DNA of 30,095 bases, taken from Multifurca ochricompacta. Lineage: Eukaryota > Basidiomycota > Agaricomycetes > Russulales > Russulaceae. The stretch spans positions 1-30,095 of the forward strand of contig WTXG01000367.1 of NCBI GenBank assembly GCA_022496185.1, in the 5' to 3' direction. Positions within the stretch are counted from its first letter, which is position 1, and every line of letters starts with the position of its first letter. Positions 7,891-18,283 of the stretch are shown here, piece after piece. Position numbers and translations under genes: made by a program. The notes beneath the pieces were generated by a model that saw nothing but the letters and a program-made list of their open reading frames with translations, had not been told where the DNA came from and did not search any database.

Positions 7891-8013
7891 GCCACTGGAA
7901 GCTGTTTTCGCGGCCTATGTTGGCCCGGCTTTTTCCGGCTCAGCAACAGCCGGCTTACGGCTTTGAGCCGAGCCGTGCACATCACTGCCCATCTAGATAT
8001 TGTGGGTGGGATC

Positions 8014-8078
8014 ATCTCCTTCGGAGCTCCCGAACCACGTCTTCCGATCTCACACGTGATACGGCCGGCCGACCGTAA
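8014..8078 (+). repeat. Upstream direct repeat, distal copy
   Basis: The segment beginning atctccttcggagctcccga and ending gaccgtaa resembles 8381-8441 at most positions, with scattered substitutions and small indels. The two copies are 367 bp apart in the same orientation. Confidence 0.65.
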
Positions 8079-8380
8079 ACATTACCATTCCAGGCCGGGA
8101 TCTAAACAAGAGTCCATGCGAAGTCGGAGTATCCATCTTTCCAACAAGCCTTCACATCTTCACATGCGAATAAGACCCACCACCAAGCGCAATATGCGCA
8201 CATGCTGCCTCCTAATCGGACCCGGTTGCTCACGAATAATCCTAGTATATAATAGTTTGATACTAGACACATCAAGTCTTAGACCCGAGCTCCTGTGGAT
8301 TTCGGTACTCAATTAAAACAGTGCTATTCCTTTTCTCTGGGTTGTCCTGCGAACAACGCCAGACGTCTGAACTATTGAAC

Positions 8381-8441
8381 ATCTCCCTCGGAGCCCCCGA
8401 ATCCTGATTCCCGATCTCGCACGCGATACTACCGACCGTAA
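8381..8441 (+). repeat. Upstream direct repeat, proximal copy next to the start codon
   Basis: This is a diverged copy of 8014-8078. It ends gaccgtaac, four bases before the ATG at 8446, so it would lie in the 5' leader or core promoter of the methyltransferase gene. Confidence 0.65.
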
Positions 8442-8445
8442 CACC

Positions 8446-9544
8446 ATGCCTGTTTCAGCTCCGCTTGACCTGGCATTACTTGTGCTGGACCCTAATGAGG
8501 AGGCTTTCCTTAAAATTCTTACTAAAATTGATGACGCACAGGAGCTTCGCGATCACATTCAAAGAGTGGCCAGGGAGGCATATGAAGTGAGTTGGTAATG
8601 GTGATGACTGGTCGGCAAAGGGCATTGACACCAATTATAGGTATTTCCTTACGGTTCGATTGGTTCATATACGTTCGCAAAGTGAGTCTGAAAAAACATC
8701 TGCCCAATGATTCAAATTACTGAGCGCACACGTCGAAGGGCCGCAATTTCTCGTCTTCCTGGGTATGCTGATGTACTCGCACTAGGAAGCGGTAATGGAG
8801 GCCTATTCTTGGATGCTGGATGCTGCTGTGAGTCTTATTCACTATGCTCGACTGTAGGGCTATCAACTTGGGTATCACAGTTGGGGTTGATGCACGTAGG
8901 GCGGCGTATGATGGCTGGCCTGTGGACCGGATCGTTGCGACTGATATAGTACCCGGTGAGTACAAGCACTGCTCATGGACCAACCCCCCGAAGTACGGTG
9001 CGTTGACAAAATGCGCCCAGAGTTCTGGGATCTGGGCCACAAGCTTTTCAGATCCTCAGCAGCTTCGTTCCCTGCCGTGTTCATACAAGGAGATCTCCTG
9101 GATCTAACACATGTTGCCCTCGGACTGCCTTCCAGCAGCCTTCCAGATCTAACGAGTTTGAGCTCTCTGAACCAGCTACGCGGACATGTCACGGCGATCC
9201 ACGCCTCCGCCCTATTCCACCTATTTTCCGAAGAGGAACAGCAGGCGCTCGCGATTGCCTTAGGTGGTCTTCTCGCTAGTGTTCCTGGTGCGAGCATATT
9301 CGGTTGGTCGACTGGCGTTACGGTGGCCGGCTATGTCGAATTTGAAGGTGTTGTGTCCCATCCTCGCCTATTCTGCCACTCTAAGTCAACATGGGAAGCA
9401 TTGTGGAATGGTGTTGTGTTCCCGAAAGGGTCCGTGAAGGTTGAAGCACATTTAGTAGATTTTGACCACGACGTGGGACTGAGGCTGAAGGGTGGCTTCT
9501 CTCCAAAGAGACTTAATTGGGTTGTCCGAAGGGCACGTTTTTAA
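8446..9544 (+). CDS. SAM-dependent methyltransferase-like protein (289 aa, 5 exons)
   Basis: Exons 8446-8586, 8641-8681, 8739-8827, 8881-8955 and 9021-9544 join in frame to 290 codons. Introns are 53-65 bp with GT...AG. Residues 83-94 form a methyltransferase motif I variant (LFLDAGCCFGVD; the phenylalanine codon spans intron 3), followed by DGWPVDRIVATDIV and WDLGHKLFRS. The C-terminal half has AIHASALFHLFSEEEQ and FCHSKSTWEALW, stretches I associate with a basidiomycete-expanded methyltransferase family often found in secondary-metabolite regions. Its substrate is unknown. The gene sits at the edge of the transposon-rich block and has no biosynthetic neighbours here. The ATG is the first after the duplicated leader segment. 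The family call is fairly firm; a specific reaction is not claimed. Confidence 0.8.
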
Positions 9545-10283
9545 TCAAAACCTCGACAAATGATCACTGCTGTGCGGAGTGCGGACTCATAGAATGGCTA
9601 CGTGTTGCAGTGAAAAAGCGACAACAATGCCCAAGGTCATTTTGAGACAGTTCCAACACAATATCCAGTTTCGGGGATATGGTTTTGTGCATGTAGGTAT
9701 GCTGTATTTCAAAAAATTGGTGTGATGTCTTGGCCGACGATACCTCTATCGGGATTCGAGTCGTTGATTGTAGGGTAGGGCATAGCTCGGCACTTCCACC
9801 CCAAACCTGACGGTACTCATGTTCGTTGAGGAAAAGTCGAACAGTATCCTTAGCACACTTAATTCCAGAGACTGGTTTGAGCTGGTGAACTTCTTATTTG
9901 GTGCAATCCGGATTGGTGCCCATGCTATGTTGATGACGTGGCCATCCTCCCCACTTGACTCCCTTTCACCACTTATAGACGGTCGAAACAGCGACGAGGC
10001 ATTAATGGTTATGTTTGTGTGATGTGGAGCTTCGCAACAAAAGCACAGTGCAATACGACGTTAGGCAGAATCATTGCGGGTAACTTAGGCCATGTCTAAG
10101 AAAGAATAGAACCACCAGTGGAAAGGAAATGGTTTCTGAGACTGTAGTTATTTTGATGGTACCATCCAAGAGCACTTGGGGTGGTTGATGGGGTATTTAG
10201 TCGTTTACCGATTGCTGGTGGGGGATGGGTAAGTGGCAGCTTCCAGCGGCATCTTTGAGTCACAAGTGTTCTGCTCTCATTCA
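9545..10283. other. Intergenic stretch, no gene recognised
   Basis: About 740 bp follow the methyltransferase stop. Only short frames occur (the longest, 9819-10022, codes for 67 residues with no recognisable motif). I see no repeat or RNA gene. The stretch ends at the target site of a LINE fragment. Confidence 0.5.
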
Positions 10284-10744
10284 TCTGCGGAGGAAAATAT
10301 TACACGCCCAAACACGGACGGAATGCGACATGGACCCTGGCTCGTTGTTCGACGAGCTTACCTGGCTGCAGATTTTCAATAACCGCGCCAGAGTTACCCA
10401 GCTCCTGGAGTTCATCCAGGCTTCGAGGGCTTTCTTCAAGCCCATCTCCGCACGCAGGCCCCGCGAACCCCCTTGAAGGGGGTCTCTTAGGACTTGGACT
10501 TAGTAAGGATTTTCTTCTACTTTGAACGGTCTCTTTCTTGGACGGCCACTCCACGTACATTCTCCCTTAGCTTTTTCTCTTAGAGTTTTGCGCCCAGCAT
10601 GTCCCTGTAGACACGGCATCTCCATGTACATCCCCACAGTAGTTACATTGTATCCTGATGTAGCCGCGCGATTGGGCTGAGTCCCGCAAGCGCGTCAATA
10701 AAGTCGAGTTCAAAAAAAAAAAAAAAAAATCTGCGGAGGAAAAT
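10284..10744 (+). mobile_element. 5'-truncated LINE 3' end with poly(A) and 15-bp target duplication
   Basis: The 15-mer TCTGCGGAGGAAAAT occurs at 10284-10298 and again, exactly, at 10730-10744. The 431 bp between them end in 18 A's (10712-10729), preceded by AATAAA at 10697-10702. A long target duplication plus a poly(A) tail is the signature of target-primed reverse transcription. The first part (to a TGA at 10476) encodes a tail with LLEFIQASRAFFK, which resembles the extreme C-terminus of fungal Tad-type LINE proteins. A processed host transcript is a less likely alternative. The perfect duplication suggests a fairly young insertion. Confidence 0.8.
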
Positions 10745-11094
10745 GACAAGGGCATAGCCGAAGCGGCTGTGACATGATGGGACTATTCAAAGGATGACAG
10801 CGATAGAATTCAATTTAGCGGAGGAACCATGTGATACAGGGCAGCAATAAAATGGCTGAGGACGGCTGAGTGACAACCTCAATAAATTGGGCTGCAACGG
10901 TGCCCAGACAGCATGGGTAACGATGAAGGTAGCCCAAATAAGTGGGAGGGTTCAATTAGCAGACGGATAAACGTGCACTGCCGACAACAGGCGCTATTTT
11001 ATAGACTGGCAGCATAAATACGTACACACTAAGGGCAAGCGCCGTAAATCACCCTGCTTTCCAACCCTCCAACCTACCACATCGACGTCCACCT
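10745..11094 (+). promoter_or_regulatory. Upstream region of the protein kinase gene
   Basis: About 350 bp separate the LINE fragment from the kinase start codon. There is a TATA-like element (attttatag near 10995) about 100 bp before the ATG, then a pyrimidine-rich leader (ccctgctttccaaccctcc) typical of fungal promoters. The LINE insertion now defines the distal edge of this promoter. No experimental support. Confidence 0.4.
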
Positions 11095-13182
11095 ATGGGG
11101 AATAATCAGAGCCAGAGCCAGTCGCCCAGTCCCATCCAGAAGATCCCGCGCAAGATTGCTGGCAAGTTCCCAGTGTCATCGCTGCGAGACCGACCGAAAG
11201 ATTCCGGTTATCGGTCTGGCTCTGCCAGCTCATCCGGGACAGCTGCAAAAGGGGTGCGCTCGAACGACCAGGCGAGTACGACGGTTGCCAGCACTGGTAG
11301 TGAACAGGGCGGTGCTCCAGGGCCCGAATCGGCGCCGAACAATGTGGAGAGACCTCACGACGCACCGGCGCCGCCGACACGCAGCGCCGAAAATGTATGT
11401 CCGCATGATTCTAATTTTGGGACAGTTACTGAACTCCTGACTCCTGACCTGATAATATCACTCTGTTCTTCCTCGTCTCTCTCGTCTTGTCTATTATTTA
11501 CTACTTACTACTTGCAGTCACCTAAACCTCCATCAGAGATGCCAAATGCTCCAGCTACTGTCCCTTGTCAGGTGATCTTACCTTCTGATAATGAGAATGA
11601 CTGTTCTGATAACATAATCAACAGTACCGCACAGGGAAGACACTCGGAAGTGGGACATATGCGATTGTGAAGGAAGCCGTGCATATCAAAACGGGGAAGT
11701 ATTATGCTTGCAAGGTAATTAATAAGAAACTTATGGAGGGTCGGGAGTTCATGGTGCGTCAACCACGTCCTTATCGCGTGGTGCTATTACGCGTACTTGT
11801 GTTGTTGGGATGTAATATCTGACACTGACATAGGTCCGTAACGAGATCGCAGTCTTGAAACGAGTGTCCAGCGGCCATCAGAATATTGTGACGTTGTACG
11901 ATTATTTCGAGGTTCATCTTCTACGTTGACATCCTGGAACTTGTCACTGACTGGTTAACGTAGACAGCAAATAATTTGTATCTTTGCTTCGACCTGTGTA
12001 CCGGTGGTGAACTTTTTGACCGGATATGTGCCAAGGGCAACTACCATGAGCCGTTCGTCGAGTGACTCTACTTCCTTCGATCCTCTTAACGACTTCACAG
12101 GGACGCAGCCGATCTGGTGCGCACGATCATGAAAGGTGTGCAGTATATTCACGACAGTGGAATTGTTCATCGCGACCTCAAACCCGAGAACTTGATCTTC
12201 CGGACACCAGCTGAAGATGCGGACATTATGATTGCCGACTTCGGATTAAGTCGCGTGATGGAGGAAGAGCGATTCCATTTGCTCACAGAAATCTGTGGGA
12301 CTCCGGGTTACATGGCTCCTGAAATTTTCAAGAAGAGTATGTGATGTGACCCTGCAGACTCGCTTAGGTACACGATGGCTCATGACTTGCAGCGGGTCAT
12401 GGGAAGCCAGTTGATATATGGGCAATGGGTGTGATCACATACTTCCTGCTTGCTGGCTATACGCCGTTCGATCGCGAGAACCAGCAACAGGAAATGGAGG
12501 CCATCATCGCCGGAGATTACAAGTTCGAACCAGGTACGTTCTGATATACCTGTACTACAACCTATCTCACACTCAGAGCAGAGGAGTATTGGGCGAACGT
12601 GTCTGAAACGGCGAAAAGTTTCGTAACGACATGCCTGACTGTGGATCCCGCAGTGCGACCGACTGCTGTAGAGTTACTGGGGCACCGCTGGCTTGCAGAT
12701 GAGAAGCCACATTTTGTGCCCGACCCCGAAAGCCCGACTGGTGGCCCCACAGACTTGCTCCCACATATTCAGAAACGCCTCGACGCCAGGACACGCTGTA
12801 AGTCTCCAATGCATCCCTCGTTATCCCACTTTTTTTCATCAGCACCCGGCTCATGTGAATTTGTACCTGCAGTCCGCCGTGCAGTATGGGGAATTACCGC
12901 AATGAAGCGCATGTCAACTCTTGTTGCACTTTCAGGCGGGGGCGAACTACAAGCAAATATTGCCAAATACAAGGAGGAATCCGAGAAAGAGGACGTAGAC
13001 GAAGTACGTTTGCTTTCCTATCTAGTTTTCCCCCGAGCACCACTTAACGTATATGACAGGGTCGTGAGGTGATCCACCATCACAACCAAAGGGTAGACGA
13101 GGAGGCAGGCAACAATGCTGCGGGGGTAGAGGCCTCCGGCCTGACTTCCGCGCTGGGAACTCTGTCGGTGAAAGTGATTTAG
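11095..13182 (+). CDS. CMK1: Ca2+/calmodulin-dependent-type Ser/Thr protein kinase (498 aa, 10 exons)
   Basis: Exons 11095-11394, 11518-11571, 11625-11753, 11834-11911, 11964-12052, 12101-12336, 12393-12533, 12582-12797, 12873-13003 and 13060-13182 join to 499 codons without a break. The N-terminal 118 residues are Ser/Pro-rich and probably disordered. The kinase core has the glycine loop GSGTYAIV (126-133), ATP-binding K148, HRDLKPEN with catalytic D242, DFG at 263-265 and GTPGYMAPE (283-291). All catalytic residues are present. After the domain, residues 415-428 (FRRAVWGITAMKRM) form a basic amphipathic segment like the autoinhibitory/calmodulin-binding region of CaMKI kinases. The enzyme should phosphorylate Ser/Thr targets in calcium signalling. 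The symbol is by family, not proven orthology. The first intron (123 bp) is the longest. Confidence 0.9.
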
Positions 13183-13959
13183 TCGCGCGGAGGATATCCT
13201 TGCCGTTCTGGTGACAACGGCAACTACATGTCGGTTACAACAATGTGTATACTTGACGCAAAGGGTTGTCGTTGATTTTCTCCGGGTTTTTTGCATCTGT
13301 GGTGACTCGCATTCTTGCATATTTTGTTGATAATTGCTCCTAACAATGACCAATCAGCTCCACTCGTGCTAAGTTTAAAGTTAGTTACTAGTTAGTTACT
13401 ACATACTACAGTAACCAAGTCTGGATGTATTATGTAATTTGAAATCTATCGCTGCGATTGCGGATGCGGATGCTCGTCTTGTCGGTTTAATATTGCGTGT
13501 GTGTGCCACGCTCTGTTAAATCCCGTACCGCTCAATTCATCAGGTCATCAATTTAAAGCCAGACGTTGAGGTCATAGTCCTCCCTGCTTCCCTGTTTTTT
13601 ATTCACATGAGGGACCTTCGCAAGGGCCTCACCATCTGCCAACTTTTTTCGCATCTTTCGCAAAGGAATAAGTGACAACAACATGCAAACGTACTTGCCT
13701 TTGGATTTGGTGAATGGGCGTTTTGGTGACAGTGCCGCTCGACATCCGCTACTGCCCCGCTTCGCTCACTATATTACTGTGCATCTTCACGTATCCCGCG
13801 CCTATCTGAGTCAAAGTTCGTTACCCGTTTGTCCAATCTGTCAGCACAACCGTAACCCTATGACTCGGTATTCGCGCCTAAGTCCTTATAAACTATGTTG
13901 CACGCATACCGTTACTGGTCCATTTCCCCTTGCTGTCTTTCCTACCTTACACGACCAGC
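13183..13959. other. Intergenic stretch between kinase and transporter
   Basis: About 780 bp hold the kinase 3' end and the transporter promoter. Small local repeats (gttagttacta near 13380-13400) and pyrimidine-rich tracts are the only features seen. No gene is recognised; frames between 13683 and 13960 run into the transporter leader and have no motif. Confidence 0.5.
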
Positions 13960-15863
13960 ATGTCTGGGCTATTCCACGACACCTTTTTCGCTCTTGTCGT
14001 TCGCACGTTCCTCGGACCGACATACTTCCCCCATCTCAATGAAATGGACTCGCCCAGTGTCTACCAGGGAGCAACCTGGAGAAAGAAGTCGTCAGAAACA
14101 AGTCTCGGCCGTGTTGCGGAAGACCATGACGACTCATTAAATGCTCGCAAGCGTGGCTTTGGCGCGTTAGATGAACAGGAAGCTCATGCAACTCAACCAG
14201 AAGACCTACAATCCTCTATGACTGTCGTGGAAATGGAGGGGTTACCCAAGACCTCCAAAGAAGAAGGAACTGACACTCTCTTGGTCACTTGGAACGGCCC
14301 TGATGACCCAGAAGTATGTCAAGTCTGTCATTCGCCCACATCACACTTGTTGATTTTTTTGGCAAGAATCCCATGAACTGGTCGTCAATCAAAAAGACCT
14401 GGGTGATGTTTCAAGTCTGCTTCCTAACGTTCGCCGTTTACATCGGCTCTGCGATATATACTGCTGGGATCAGAGACATAACACAGCAATATCATGTCAG
14501 CTCGGTCGCCGCCACTCTCGGACTTACATTGTTCGTCGCCGGGTACGGAATTGGTATGTTGGCTTAATTTTTGAGTTCATTTCTCTCTCGCTCATTTATA
14601 ATTCACCGGGACAGGGCCAATGCTTTGGTCGCCTCTAAGTGAGATGCCCTACATCGGGCGCATGCCCATCTACTTGTTCACATTATTCCTATATGTTGTC
14701 CTACAAGTTCCCACAGCGCTTTCAACAAGCTTCGGTATGCTCATGGCGTTCCGCTTCATCACTGGTTTTGTCGGCTCGCCAGTCCTTGCGACGGGAGGGG
14801 CAACCGTTGCGGACATATACAGCCCCAAAAAGCGAGCCTATGGCATCACAGTATGGAGCGCTTTTGCAGTTTGTGCTCCTGCAACTGGCCCGATTGTCGG
14901 TGGCTTTGCTGCTCATGCGGAAGGGTGGAGATGGACTATATGGGAACTGCTATGGCTGAGCGGCTTTGCGCTTATCCTTCTCTTTTTCTTCTTCCCCGAG
15001 ACCTCCTCCTCCAATATTCTTTATCGCCGCGCTAGGCGTCTTCGCAAGGCTACAGGTGACCAACGGCTAAAATCTCAGTCCGAAATCGACGCGGAGAGCC
15101 TGAGTGGACGCGATATCGCCATTGATGTACTGGTCCGGCCGTTCACGCTCAATTTCCAAGAGCCCATCGTCCTGCTGCTCAATGTTTACATAGGGCTTAT
15201 CTACGCACTGTTCTATCTCTGGTTCGAGTCGTTCCCTATTGTGTTTATTGAAATCTATCACTTCAGGGAGCAGTTACTCGGACTGGCATTTCTCGGCATA
15301 TTGGGTGGCGTTTTTGTCACCTTACCCCCATTCTTTTATTATCTATACCATGTTCAAGAGAAATTGTTTGATGAAAACGGCCAGATCAAGCCCGAGAAGC
15401 GGATGCCTGTCGCAATTTTTGGTTCTTTCTTCGTCCCTGCCTGTTTATTCTGGTTTGGTTGGACTTCTCGCCCCAGCGTCCACTGGATTGTGCCAATAAT
15501 AGGTTCAGGGCTCTTCCCTATTGCAGGGCTTCTTCTCTTTGTGAGTGCTGATTTGATTTCATTGGGCGGTGATGGTCAGTAATTGTGGCTGATATGCGCG
15601 CTCCGTAGAACGCGGTGCTGAACTACCTTGCGGACGCATACCCAAGACATGCGGCGAGCGTGCTTGCAGGCAACGACCTTGTCCGCTCTGCATTCGGCGC
15701 GACATTCCCATTGTTTGGAGCTGCGATGTATCACAACCTTGGTGTAGGGTGGGCAAGCACGCTGCTTGCGTTGCTTTCATGTGCATTCATTCCTATCCCA
15801 ATTTTGCTGTACTTTTATGGCGAGCGCATACGGCTTGCGAGCAAGCGTGCGCAACATCACTAA
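13960..15863 (+). CDS. MFS transporter, DHA1 drug/polyamine:H+ antiporter type (573 aa, 4 exons)
   Basis: Exons 13960-14313, 14367-14553, 14615-15540 and 15609-15863 give 574 codons in frame. A hydrophilic N-terminus of about 114 residues precedes the DDPENPMNWSS signature, whose codons span the first intron and which marks the start of the membrane domain in fungal DHA1 transporters. About twelve hydrophobic segments follow. Recognisable stretches are FLTFAVYIGSAIYTAG, LGLTLFVAGYGIGPM, FITGFVGSPVLATGGA, PETSSSNILYRRARRLRK (central loop) and SVLAGNDLVRSAFGA. The protein probably exports polyamines, drugs or related cations at the plasma membrane; the true substrate cannot be read from sequence. 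The ATG at 13960 gives the conserved MSGLFHDTFF start. Introns are 53, 61 and 68 bp. Confidence 0.92.
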
Positions 15864-16201
15864 AAGTGGACGTCTCTTGCAGGAACGACCGCTCAGGCAA
15901 CGCTGTCTTTATGTGAACACCGAACGAATATATGATATTTTTATCTTAATTACACAGACCACCCGTACGTACAATAAGTACATATAAATATAAAAATAAA
16001 CTTTATAAACAGCCTTTTTTTATTTTATTTTATTTGTTGTTGTTTGCAAAACATTGGGCATCGACTCTCACGCCTCACGTGCAACTGCCTTGGGCACCAC
16101 ATTGACTCTTGACCACTCTTGGCTCCTGGCCTTATCCTATACCACCCTCTTTCACACTCTGGAACCTTGGACCTCTTTATTGGCACATATTTTCTGGAAT
16201 C
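15864..16201. other. Short intergenic stretch, AT-rich
   Basis: This contains the transporter 3' end and the SYF2 promoter. An extremely AT-rich tract (about 15970-16040, with T-rich ttttattttattttatt) is followed by a CT-rich leader. No gene is recognised. Confidence 0.5.
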
Positions 16202-17385
16202 ATGAGCCCAACAAAAAATGCCGAGTTAAAGGGAGAAACCTCAACATCGGAGGTTGAGAATGGACCCCAGGATGACACACTAGACATTCAGAATCAGGAG
16301 CCAAATGGAGATCCAGAGGAAACAGGCGCAAAGTCTGTGACGATGGAGGAAAGGAAGGTAAAGATGCAGCAGCTTAGAGCAAAAATGGTGCGTCGCATCC
16401 CTTTCTTATATCGCACTGCCTATTGAACCGCGACCACAGCGGTCTTCTGCACTCGCGAACCGTGCCTCCGTGATTGAAGAGTCCTCAAGGTCCAAAACTG
16501 CCGCCCGCGACCTCGTGCGGCTTGAAAAGCAACGCAAGCTGGTCGAGACGCTTCGGCTGAAAGCGGATGCGGAGGAGCGGGGCGAGGATGTTGAGCGGCA
16601 GAAGAACTGGGAATGGACTATTGAGGAAAACGAAGAATGGGAGAAGAAGCTTGGGAGGAAATCACGCAGAGCGGACTTTGAGTTTCATGGTGGGTTTAAC
16701 GTTGCCCTCTTACATCACCTAATCGGCTTACCATGTCTTTCCAGATGATTCGCACGCTGCTCGGCGAAAATACAAGAAGGATATCGATGGACTCAAGCCA
16801 GATCTAGAGGCCTACAATAGACAGAAAGAGACTGCCATGGGACTTGCGCCTGGAACGCTCTCACAAATTGGACCATTATCATCATTCTCATTAACAGGCT
16901 TCGACCCAATGCAGGCCTCAGGCTCCCAGGTGAGGTATTTCATACTTTCCTTTTCGGAGTCTGAACATAGGTTTGCAGGTGGTTCCTACTACTCATCAGC
17001 AGCAGGCGGCAGCAGAAAGTCTCTACCGCGATGCGAATAGCCTGTTATATGCCGACAATAAGCCCTCTGACGAGGCAATTGACCGGGTCATCGGCAAGAT
17101 TAACCAAGAGTATGTCTTTGCATCGTCCTTTCGTCGTCTTTTGTTAATTACCCACCTCATCAGTATCGATAAGCGGCGCAAGTTCTCCAGAAAGCGGCCG
17201 AACGAGGATACAGGAGATATTACTTATATCAACGAGAAGAACCGCATTTTCAACAAGAAGGTCGATCTACTTTTGTTTACGTTGTTATTCCTGGCTGATT
17301 TTTGCTCTGCTCTTAGATTGCGCGTTACTTTGACAAATACACCGCGGAGATACGGGCCAGCTTTGAGCGTGGAACCGCTTTATGA
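16202..17385 (+). CDS. SYF2: Pre-mRNA-splicing factor SYF2 (305 aa, 6 exons)
   Basis: Exons 16202-16387, 16440-16689, 16745-16929, 16979-17109, 17164-17260 and 17317-17385 join to 306 codons. The protein has the SYF2 family order: an acidic N-terminus, ERKVKMQQLRAKM, the coiled-coil region ERGEDVERQKNWEWTIEEN, RADFEFHDDSHAARRKYKKD, GLAPGTL, NSLLYADNKPSDEAIDRVIG, and the C-terminal GDITYINEKNRIFNKK followed by IARYFDKYTAEIRASFERGT. SYF2 is a component of the NineTeen/Prp19-associated complex and acts in the activated spliceosome in the nucleus. The gene converges with UPF3 downstream. All five introns are 47-56 bp and GT-AG. No oddities. Confidence 0.95.
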
Positions 17386-18283
17386 GACGACGGATCTCTA
17401 CTACACCGTGTTATTGTATATCTGTCACGGCGAACTGTACGAAATTTCGTATCGTAATCTTTCACCGATAACTCGTCAGCTCATCAGCGAAACGAGAATA
17501 ATGTGATCGCTGTTTCATCATCATGGTCACATTCCTCATATTTCTCGCTAGGGACTGGTAACTGGTAACTGCACGTACTACCAATGGTGGCAGTGGGAGC
17601 TCTGAAGATACGGATATGAGTAGCCATGCTAAAGGTACATACAACGCTCCACCTGTACCCAAAACTCCCCCCAAAGAACTACGCCAACCTGAAAATAATC
17701 GGATGAGCCTAATCCACGAGTTCAAAGCGCATCAAAAGATCAAGAAAAGAAGGGAGGGGGGGAGGTATGAGGGTTCAGGATTGCAGAATAAGGTCAGCAG
17801 ATGGAAAGTAATCCATTAGACTGTTGAGCTTGTAATTTTGTGAATCGTGTTCATCTTCTAACAAGTAGAAAGGTGGGCAAGAAAAGAGACTCACCACTGT
17901 GGAAACTTACAGAATCGACCCAGTCAACTGCAAGTGCAAAAAATACAAGGTGTGTTTTTTTCTTTTCGAATATTTGGAACTCCGACACGGCGCTACAAAA
18001 TAAACACCGACTTGGAAAGTCTCCCCACCCACTTAGAAAAGGCTATAATAGCGGGGGCTATTGCCGAATGCCTGGTGCTTGATCACACTTCACATGGGCT
18101 TTGGAAGCGCCCCAACCTGGGAGTCAAACAATAGAAAGAGATGATCCAGACAATAAGTTTTCGTCTAAACATGGATAGTGGGATTTAGTGCCTTGCCTAA
18201 ATGAAAGGACAAGGTATCTATTACCGCACCTTTTTGATCTTCAATTCAATTAAAGGGGAACTTTGGACTGCGCGGGAGATTAC
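17386..18283. other. Intergenic stretch between the convergent SYF2 and UPF3 genes
   Basis: About 900 bp, unusually long for a convergent gap in this window. Reading frames of up to 87 codons occur on both strands but none shows a domain, signal or codon pattern I recognise. A short tandem repeat, actggta twice, lies near 17555. It could hold 3' untranslated sequence or a non-coding transcript. Confidence 0.45.

Larger units (their letters stand above)
7664..8445. other. Non-coding stretch upstream of the methyltransferase gene
   Basis: Base composition changes here from AT-rich transposon sequence to GC-richer host sequence near 7900. It holds nested hairpins (7835-7890), short GC-rich inverted motifs to about 7975, a TATA-like tatataata near 8246 inside a CTAGTAT/ATACTAG inverted repeat, and two copies of a 60-65 bp segment, the second ending at the start codon. 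Reading frames here are short and resemble nothing I recognise. Confidence 0.55.

Noticed and set aside
9819..10022. 67-codon frame with MFVEEKSN start
   Set aside because: No similarity or splice context that extends it; likely chance.
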